From positions 1 through 11,141 of the forward strand of contig CAZOKH010000100.1 of the NCBI GenBank assembly GCA_964580315.1: a stretch of 11,141 nt of DNA. The letters run 5' to 3'. Positions within the stretch are counted from its first letter, which is position 1; every line of letters begins with the position of its first letter. Positions 6,804-11,141 of this stretch are shown here, one piece after another. The notes below the pieces were generated by a model. The model saw nothing but the letters and a program-made list of their open reading frames with translations, did not search any database and had not been told where the DNA came from. Origin of the DNA: CAZOKH01 sp964580315. Lineage in GTDB: Bacteria > Chloroflexota > Anaerolineae > Anaerolineales > Anaerolineaceae. A program made the translations under genes and the position numbers.

Positions 6804-6832
6804 TTGATTTTTTTATATATGCGTATTATAGT
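6804..6832 (+). promoter_or_regulatory. Candidate promoter of the bactofilin-like gene
   Basis: TTGATT (6804-6809) and TATAGT (6827-6832) are separated by 17 bases, the ideal sigma-70 spacing. The -10 overlaps the -10 of the opposite msrA promoter by four bases. The resulting leader would be about 168 nt. A weaker pair, TTGCAA (6893-6898) with TATATA (6918-6923), spacing 19, lies closer to the gene. Confidence 0.5.
6825..6830 (-). promoter_or_regulatory. -10 box of the msrA promoter
   Basis: TATAAT reads on the minus strand, a perfect match to the sigma-70 -10 element. Transcription would start near 6818 and give a leader of about 38 nt containing the strong Shine-Dalgarno AGGAAGGAG at 6789-6797. 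No convincing -35 lies 17 bases upstream (TCCTAT), so activation by another factor is possible. Confidence 0.6.
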
Positions 6833-6932
6833 CATATTACTATTAATATAGGATGAGTATTTTCATGCCCTTAAACTCACAAAAGCATGGAATTGCAACT
6901 TTTCAAAAGGGAAAGCGTATATAAATTGAAAA

Positions 6933-6974
6933 TCAATCCAAGGCATGTGATTCAATCATGCAAGAATCAATCAT
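6933..6974. repeat. TCAATC repeats and small palindrome in the bactofilin-like gene leader
   Basis: TCAATC occurs at 6933-6938, 6952-6957 and 6967-6972. The last two copies extend to TCAATCAT and are 15 bases apart. The middle copy lies in the perfect palindrome TGATT-C-AATCA (6948-6958). This could be a binding site for a regulator, but no family can be named and such AT-rich repeats can arise by chance. Confidence 0.35.
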
Positions 6975-7006
6975 TAAATTTTTATTCAGGAAATCTGGAG
7001 GCACAA

Positions 7007-8434
7007 ATGAAACAAAGTAATTGGAAGAATAAGCTGATGCCTGTGTTTGCCCTGGCGCTGGTTGCAGCCCTGTTGATGGGCACCAGCGGTGTGGCGCAGG
7101 CAGCCGGCATTGATGAAGACGGCAAAATCGGTGAAGATGAAATCATCAGTGATGACTTGCTGCTGGAAGGCACCAATGTGATGATGGACGGCACCGTGCA
7201 GGGCAACCTGCTCGCCACCGGCGAAACCGTCATCCTCAACGGCCTGGTGCAGGGAGATGCCCTGCTGATGGGGCAGAAAATCATCGTTTCAGACACCGCC
7301 GTGGTTGAAGGCAACCTGTTTGTCATGGGGCAGTCCATCAGCGTGGACGGCGAGGTCAAAGGCAGCCTGTTTGGCGGCAGTTCCTACATCACCCTGGAAA
7401 AGAACGCCAACATCGGGCGCAATTTGTTCTACGGCGGTTACAGCCTGGAGACCAAACCCGCATCCAGCGTGGCCATTGACCTGTTCAACGGCGGCTACCA
7501 GGCGCAATTGGACGGTGAAGTAGGACGCGATGTAAATGTGGCCGCAGCAGCCGTTGAATTGAACGGCGAAGTGGGACGCAATGTTAACCTGGACGTGGAA
7601 AGCCCCGGTGCAGATATGGGCCCTACGGGCGCCCCCATGATGTTCCTGCCCCCCGGCTCACCGGCCGCTTTGAAAAGCGGTGTGCGCGTGGCTGATGACG
7701 CCAAAATTGGCGGCAAACTCACCTACACCAGCCCGGCTGAACAAAGTGAAGCCATCCAGTCCAAACCCGCCGGCGGCATTGTGTTCCAGACACCGGTTCC
7801 TGCAGAAGGCCAACCGGCAAAGCCGCAGCCCGGCACGCGCGAATCATTCCTGGCCAGTTTCTTTAATTGGATGTGGAAGCAGTTGAAAAACCTGGCCACC
7901 CTGATTGTCCTGGGCGCCCTGGTGATCTGGAAACTGCCCAACCTGCTGCAAAAATCATCTGACCAGGCGCGCGAGAAAACCCTGCCCGCCGCCGGTGTTG
8001 GTCTGCTGGCCATCCTGGCCGGTTATGCCGGCGCCATCCTGGCTGCCATTGTCATCGTACTGCTGGGCATCCTCACCGGTCTGATTACCTTTGGCGGCCT
8101 GGGCAGCGCGGTGTTCGGGGTTGGTTTCTCAGGCCTCACGCTGGCTTTCACCGCCTTCACCCTGCTGGTCAGCTACGGCAGCAAGCTGGTGGTGGCGTTC
8201 CTGGTGGGTGACTGGGTGATGCGCAAACTGGCGCCGCAGTATGCTGAAAAGAAAGTGTGGGCGCTGTTAATCGGCATCGTGATCTACGTGCTCTTGCGCA
8301 GCATTCCCATCCTGGGCTGGCTGATCGGCCTGGTGGTCACCCTGATCGGTCTGGGCGCCATGGTGCTGCTGTACCAAAATTGGCGCAAACCCGCCGAAGC
8401 TGCTCCTGCGCCTGAAATTCCCGCAGCCGTCTAG
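7007..8434 (+). CDS. Exported bactofilin-like (polymer-forming) protein with C-terminal membrane domain
   Basis: The product has 475 residues. ATG 7007 is chosen over an in-frame ATG at 6887 because GGAGG (6997-7001) lies five bases before it and it gives a proper signal peptide (KNKL, hydrophobic 11-29, cleavage near AQA-AG at 32-33). Residues 50-200 are a run of short repeats such as GTVQGNLLATGETVILNG, GEVKGSLFGGS and GEVGRNVNLD, typical of the right-handed beta-helix of bactofilins. A Pro/Gly-rich linker (200-280) leads to five or six hydrophobic segments at about 293-311, 329-358, 361-389, 392-405, 417-432 and 435-456, then a Pro/Ala tail. The helix should lie outside the cell, anchored by the membrane domain, possibly forming a surface scaffold. 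Classic bactofilins are cytosolic and lack this domain. A perfect hairpin terminator follows. Confidence 0.85.
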   Translation: MKQSNWKNKLMPVFALALVAALLMGTSGVAQAAGIDEDGKIGEDEIISDDLLLEGTNVMMDGTVQGNLLATGETVILNGLVQGDALLMGQKIIVSDTAVVEGNLFVMGQSISVDGEVKGSLFGGSSYITLEKNANIGRNLFYGGYSLETKPASSVAIDLFNGGYQAQLDGEVGRDVNVAAAAVELNGEVGRNVNLDVESPGADMGPTGAPMMFLPPGSPAALKSGVRVADDAKIGGKLTYTSPAEQSEAIQSKPAGGIVFQTPVPAEGQPAKPQPGTRESFLASFFNWMWKQLKNLATLIVLGALVIWKLPNLLQKSSDQAREKTLPAAGVGLLAILAGYAGAILAAIVIVLLGILTGLITFGGLGSAVFGVGFSGLTLAFTAFTLLVSYGSKLVVAFLVGDWVMRKLAPQYAEKKVWALLIGIVIYVLLRSIPILGWLIGLVVTLIGLGAMVLLYQNWRKPAEAAPAPEIPAAV

Positions 8435-8458
8435 CAAATCTTACGCATAGCAAAAAGC

Positions 8459-8488
8459 AACGGGATGGAGATCGAACTCCATCCCGTT
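8459..8488. terminator. Bidirectional Rho-independent terminator
   Basis: AACGGGATGGAG and CTCCATCCCGTT form a perfect 12-bp stem around the loop ATCGAA. One more C-G pair (8458/8489) extends it. A T-run (8490-8494) follows on the plus strand and an A-run (8452-8456) precedes it, so it can end the bactofilin-like transcript and also the convergent phosphodiesterase transcript, whose stop codon is at 8493-8495. Confidence 0.93.
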
Positions 8489-8492
8489 GTTT

Positions 8493-9701
8493 TTAAACCA
8501 CCATGTGCAGCAGCGGTGTCAGCATCTCGTCCTCGGTCAAACCGCCGTGACGCCCGCGCAGGGTGTTCGCCTGGTTGGCCCACCACAAATAGGCATCGTC
8601 CCGTGGGACCAATACCCGATCGCCAATGCGATCCAGCAATTGCGGGTGCATGCTTCCACTGCCCAGCCAGCCTTTCTCAAGCAACTGCTGCACAGAAATC
8701 AAGGCAAACCGATCCTGCCAGGTTTCCCGTACCACCTGGTCAAGCTGTTGCTCGCAGCCGGGTCGCACAAAAAGGTAGGCAAAGCGGTTTTCTCCGCTGG
8801 GCAGCATGCTCAAACACTCCGTAAAGCGCAGATACCTGCGCACTTCGAATAATGCGTTTTGAGGGGTGGGTATCTGCCCGTGATCAGCAGTCAGCACAAC
8901 CAGGGTGTCGCCCTGTGAGCGCTGGCGAAGACACTCAACAAAGCGCGCCATTCCCTGACAAAAACTGGCAAACTCCAGCGCAACCCGCGGGTCGTGGGGA
9001 CCAAATTTATGCGACAGATCGTCCAGGTCTCCCCAGTAAGCAAAAGTGAAACTGCGCCGGTTGGGTTCCTGCGCCAGCGTTTCTTCCAAAGTCACCCACA
9101 GGTCGCTCAACGTGCGATAGGGAATTACCCGCGCCCCCTGCATTAACATGCGCGTCAAACCCGAATGGGCAATGGCCTGCTGCTGCAAAACATTGACCGC
9201 TACCTGCTGTGCAAACAGGTGCTGCCCCAGCGTTTGCACCGGCAGGAATGTCTCCGGTTGAAAACCGGCGCGCGCCAGGCCGTTGAAATCTTTGGGATAA
9301 GCCGCCGCCCCCTGGGTGATCATGTTGGCGATCAGGCCATATTCCTTGAGGAACACCTCGTAGCCCACCACGCCGTGTTCAAAGGGTGTGCAGCCGGTCC
9401 ACAGGCTGGTGAGCGCCGCCGCGGTGGTGCTGGGAACCACGCTGGTGATGGCCGCCAGTTGCCCCCCGGCTTGCAGCCGCCGCCAGGCATCAGCAGCCAT
9501 TAGATCAAGTGACGGCAGGCGCTGCAGCCAGTTCCAACCCAGGCTGTCCACCAAAATCAGCACCACTTTTTGATACTGCCCGCCGCTGACAAATTTGCCC
9601 TCATCCAGCGGCAAGCCCGCCTGGGGTGGAACGCCCAGCCAGCGGCAAATGGACGACGGTAAATTAACTATTGACCCGCCAGAATATTCAGGAAAAACCA
9701 T
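8493..9701 (-). CDS. Alkaline-phosphatase-superfamily phosphodiesterase / nucleotide pyrophosphatase-like protein
   Basis: The 402-residue product carries the metal and nucleophile motifs of type I phosphodiesterases (NPP-like). These are Asp52 in LILVDSLGW, Thr93 in VVPSTTAAALTSLWTG as the likely nucleophile, TPFEHGVVGYE (105-115), Asp227 and His231 in GDLDDLSHKFGPHD, Asp273-His274 in LTADHGQ, and His385 in GRHGGLTEDE. Such enzymes hydrolyse phosphodiester or phosphomonoester bonds with two zinc ions. No signal peptide or membrane segment is visible, so it is probably cytoplasmic, whereas many relatives are secreted. The ATG is preceded by GAGG (9710-9713) seven bases upstream. It appears to be a single-gene unit, and the substrate (nucleotide, lipid head group or other) cannot be told. 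Confidence 0.87.
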   Translation of the reverse strand: MVFPEYSGGSIVNLPSSICRWLGVPPQAGLPLDEGKFVSGGQYQKVVLILVDSLGWNWLQRLPSLDLMAADAWRRLQAGGQLAAITSVVPSTTAAALTSLWTGCTPFEHGVVGYEVFLKEYGLIANMITQGAAAYPKDFNGLARAGFQPETFLPVQTLGQHLFAQQVAVNVLQQQAIAHSGLTRMLMQGARVIPYRTLSDLWVTLEETLAQEPNRRSFTFAYWGDLDDLSHKFGPHDPRVALEFASFCQGMARFVECLRQRSQGDTLVVLTADHGQIPTPQNALFEVRRYLRFTECLSMLPSGENRFAYLFVRPGCEQQLDQVVRETWQDRFALISVQQLLEKGWLGSGSMHPQLLDRIGDRVLVPRDDAYLWWANQANTLRGRHGGLTEDEMLTPLLHMVV

Positions 9702-9956
9702 TCTATAACCTCAAATTTCCATATCCGATTAAATGCCAGGTGGTATTGCAATCCTTTTATTTTTTCTGTGTTATTTTAGTGTACAGCAATTTTTTTGTTG
9801 GGGCTGCCCAAATTATTTACAGGATTTTTCTTGGTTTTCATTGCAAAATATGATACTGTCGTTATAAGATTGGGTAATTGTCTTCTCTAACGGAAAAGGG
9901 CTGTGACAATCGGTTCTTCGGTTTTTATAAATATTAACAATAAATAGGATGTTTTT

Positions 9957-9965
9957 TGTTATAAT
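9957..9965 (+). promoter_or_regulatory. Extended -10 promoter element (distal)
   Basis: TGTTATAAT matches the extended -10 consensus TGnTATAAT exactly. TTAACA lies 20 bases upstream, which is further than usual. Transcription from near 9972 would give a leader of about 127 nt before the phosphoribosyltransferase ATG, containing the two hairpins at 9982-10018. Confidence 0.45.
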
Positions 9966-10002
9966 TAAAATCTTGTCGCAGCTTTCTTTGAAAGAAAAAG
10001 GA

Positions 10003-10018
10003 TTTTCTTCGGAGAAAA
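10003..10018 (+). promoter_or_regulatory. Stable small hairpin in the phosphoribosyltransferase leader
   Basis: TTTTCT-TCGG-AGAAAA is a perfect 6-bp stem. An alternative register places the extra-stable C(UUCG)G tetraloop at the tip. A second small hairpin, CTTTC-TTT-GAAAG, precedes it at 9982-9994. They may be part of a regulatory leader or a small RNA. There is no T-run after the stem, so it is not a standard terminator. Confidence 0.35.
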
Positions 10019-10053
10019 CTTGTAAGTCGAATGAATCACCACTCCAAAGAACC

Positions 10054-10062
10054 TGTTATAAT
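10054..10062 (+). promoter_or_regulatory. Extended -10 promoter of the phosphoribosyltransferase gene (proximal)
   Basis: This is a second TGTTATAAT, again an exact extended -10. No -35 match is seen at 17 bases, which extended -10 promoters can tolerate. The start site would be near 10069, giving a leader of about 30 nt with AGGAA at 10089-10093, five bases before the ATG. Confidence 0.6.
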
Positions 10063-10098
10063 ATTTTTTAATCACTTTACTTACTTGCAGGAATTCCA

Positions 10099-10617
10099 AT
10101 GCGGCGAGAAATCTTAACATGGAATGATGTGGAGAAATTAATCGACCACCTCATTCCACAATTTGAAACCGAGTTCGATGCCATGGTCATGATCACCCGC
10201 GGCGGCATCGTGCCTGGCGGCATGCTGGCTGAAGCCCTGGGGGTTAGCAGCATTCTAACCGCTGCTGTCGATTTTCCGGCCGAGCTTGACAAACAGGAGA
10301 AAAAAGAACGCTCCCTGATGATGGCATGGCCGAAATTTATTCAATTTCCCGAAAGTGAGTTATTGAGGCGCAGGAATATCCTGGTGGTGGATGATGTGTG
10401 GGGATCGGGCAAAACCATCACCGCCGTCAAAAACCGCATCACTGCCGCCGACGGCAATCCCTATACCTGCGTGCTGCATTTCAACCCCTACCGCAACATG
10501 TTTGGCACAGTCAAACCCGATTTCTATGCCGCCATCACCGATGCCTTTATTGTCTATCCGTGGGAAGCCCACCGCGGCCCCCAGCCGTTCCTGCTGGGCG
10601 ACTATCCCAACACCTGA
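10099..10617 (+). CDS. Purine-type phosphoribosyltransferase
   Basis: The product has 172 residues. The PRPP-binding loop is clear in ILVVDDVWGSGKTITAV (94-110), with the paired acids Asp98-Asp99. The pyrophosphate loop is TRGGIVPGG (33-41), and YPWE near residue 153 is common in xanthine/hypoxanthine-guanine phosphoribosyltransferases. The enzyme would join a purine base to PRPP to form a nucleotide (purine salvage) in the cytoplasm. The exact base cannot be assigned, and a regulatory role, as in PurR/PyrR-type PRTases, is possible. The ATG is supported by AGGAA five bases upstream. It appears to be a single-gene unit, and its stop directly abuts the stop of the convergent glycosyltransferase. 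Confidence 0.87.
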   Translation: MRREILTWNDVEKLIDHLIPQFETEFDAMVMITRGGIVPGGMLAEALGVSSILTAAVDFPAELDKQEKKERSLMMAWPKFIQFPESELLRRRNILVVDDVWGSGKTITAVKNRITAADGNPYTCVLHFNPYRNMFGTVKPDFYAAITDAFIVYPWEAHRGPQPFLLGDYPNT

Positions 10618-11141
10618 TCAATCCCCCAGCAGCACCTCAAGATAACCATCCAGCATGGTTTGCAGATCAAATGCCTGTTGGGCGCGCTTGCGTGCACCTT
10701 CGCGGTAACGCGGCAAATCTTTCAACATTCGGCTGGCGGCATCTGCCAGCGACTCCACATCCGGATTCTCCAGGTTCCAGTGATCAGCACCGTAATCCGT
10801 CATGCAGCCGCTGTCGCCTTGCAAAATCTCGGGCAGCGCACCGGTGGCAAAGCCCACCACGGGCAGTCCGCACGCCAGGGCTTCAATGACAGAATTGGGA
10901 CAGCCCGCATTCAATTCTGCCGAAAATAACAGGTGGGCCGAGCGGTCAATGGCCGGCACCTCTTCGCGCTGCACCACGCCCCGCCAGGTAATCCACAGGT
11001 CTGTTTTTTGCCTCCAGCGTTCCTGCAGTTCCAACGGCGCTTCCCCCACCACCATCAGTTCCAACGGTTGATCAATCTTGCGGGCAAGCGCCTCGCCAAA
11101 GCGGATGGAATTTTCCAGGTAGGGCTCATTGGCTTCACCCA
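10618..11141 (-). CDS. Glycosyltransferase family 4-like protein, C-terminal part
   Basis: The open frame runs from the right edge of the window to the TGA at 10618-10620, showing the last 173 residues; the start lies outside. The visible part matches the C-terminal Rossmann domain of GT4 glycosyltransferases: NEPYLENSIRFGEAL, LELMVVGEAP, ITWRGVVQREEVPAIDRSAH, then CPNSVIEALACGLPVVGFAT and GALPEIL. The second Glu of the usual E-x7-E nucleotide-sugar motif (in VIEALACG) is present, while the first position is Ala within ELNAGCPN, a variant seen in some GT4 groups. It would transfer a sugar from a nucleotide-sugar donor during glycan or exopolysaccharide synthesis. An internal TTG at 11064 could be mistaken for the start, but the upstream frame is clearly coding. 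Confidence 0.88.
   Translation of the reverse strand, partial: GEANEPYLENSIRFGEALARKIDQPLELMVVGEAPLELQERWRQKTDLWITWRGVVQREEVPAIDRSAHLLFSAELNAGCPNSVIEALACGLPVVGFATGALPEILQGDSGCMTDYGADHWNLENPDVESLADAASRMLKDLPRYREGARKRAQQAFDLQTMLDGYLEVLLGD

Larger units (their letters stand above)
9702..10098. other. AT-rich intergenic region with promoter-like boxes and hairpins
   Basis: This 397-base spacer is much richer in A and T than the flanking genes. Stop codons are frequent, and the one open frame (9671-9853, +) overlaps the phosphodiesterase start and reads as low-complexity, so I see no gene. It contains TTGCAA-16-TATAAG (9841-9868), extended -10 boxes TGTTATAAT at 9957-9965 and 10054-10062, an inverted repeat ATTGTC/GACAAT (9877-9882, 9905-9910), and hairpins at 9982-9994 and 10003-10018. 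It serves as the divergent control region of the phosphodiesterase and phosphoribosyltransferase genes, and could also hold a small RNA. Confidence 0.6.

Noticed and set aside
6887..7006. ATG 6887 as the start of the bactofilin-like protein
   Set aside because: The 40 extra codons are AT-rich leader sequence, lack a Shine-Dalgarno and would bury the signal peptide; ATG 7007 has GGAGG at the right distance.
8459..8488. Long perfect inverted repeat as a transposon end or attachment site
   Set aside because: The T-run, loop size and position between convergent stops fit a terminator, and no second copy or transposase is present.
8465..8852. Plus-strand open frames opposite the phosphodiesterase C-terminus
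   Set aside because: They overlap a gene with conserved metal-binding motifs and begin inside the terminator hairpin.
9671..9853. 60-codon plus-strand frame crossing the start of the phosphodiesterase
   Set aside because: It overlaps the real gene, lacks a Shine-Dalgarno and reads as AT-rich spacer with no motif.

Overview
The window looks like a piece of a GC-rich bacterial chromosome with AT-rich spacers. The family content fits the Chloroflexota, probably Anaerolineae, often seen in metagenomes: tandem M42 peptidases, many TTG/GTG starts, lone sugar-type lipoprotein binding proteins, exported bactofilin-like proteins and a membrane-spanning M28 peptidase. This placement is a judgement from gene content, not a measurement. 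There are no rRNA or tRNA genes, CRISPR arrays or insertion sequences.

Left block (1-3961, + strand): the end of one M42 peptidase, two complete M42 peptidases, a lipoprotein substrate-binding protein and a small lipoprotein-like membrane protein, packed head to tail with gaps of 0-40 bases. This looks like a peptide-degradation and nutrient-capture cluster. It meets a minus-strand block whose last stop codon overlaps its own.

Middle block (6780 down to 3958, - strand): a membrane-anchored methionine sulfoxide reductase (msrA), a SAM-methyltransferase-like protein and a membrane-embedded M28 aminopeptidase. The main discovery is in msrA. The catalytic cysteine codon is TGA (6577-6579), the reading frame stays open on both sides with intact family motifs, and a hairpin with a G in its loop lies 19 nt downstream, as expected for a bacterial SECIS element. 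The gene is best read as a 262-residue selenoprotein MsrA with no resolving cysteine. An ordinary gene caller would split it into a meaningless 67-aa ORF and a 184-aa 'MsrA' without its active site.

Right of msrA, an AT-rich divergent region carries two promoters on opposite strands with overlapping -10 boxes. It drives msrA to the left and an exported bactofilin-like membrane protein (7007-8434, +) to the right. A strong bidirectional terminator (8459-8488) separates that gene from a convergent alkaline-phosphatase-superfamily phosphodiesterase (8493-9701, -). A 397-base AT-rich spacer (9702-10098) with several promoter-like boxes and hairpins precedes a purine-type phosphoribosyltransferase (10099-10617, +). 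Its stop codon abuts that of a convergent GT4-type glycosyltransferase cut by the right edge of the window.
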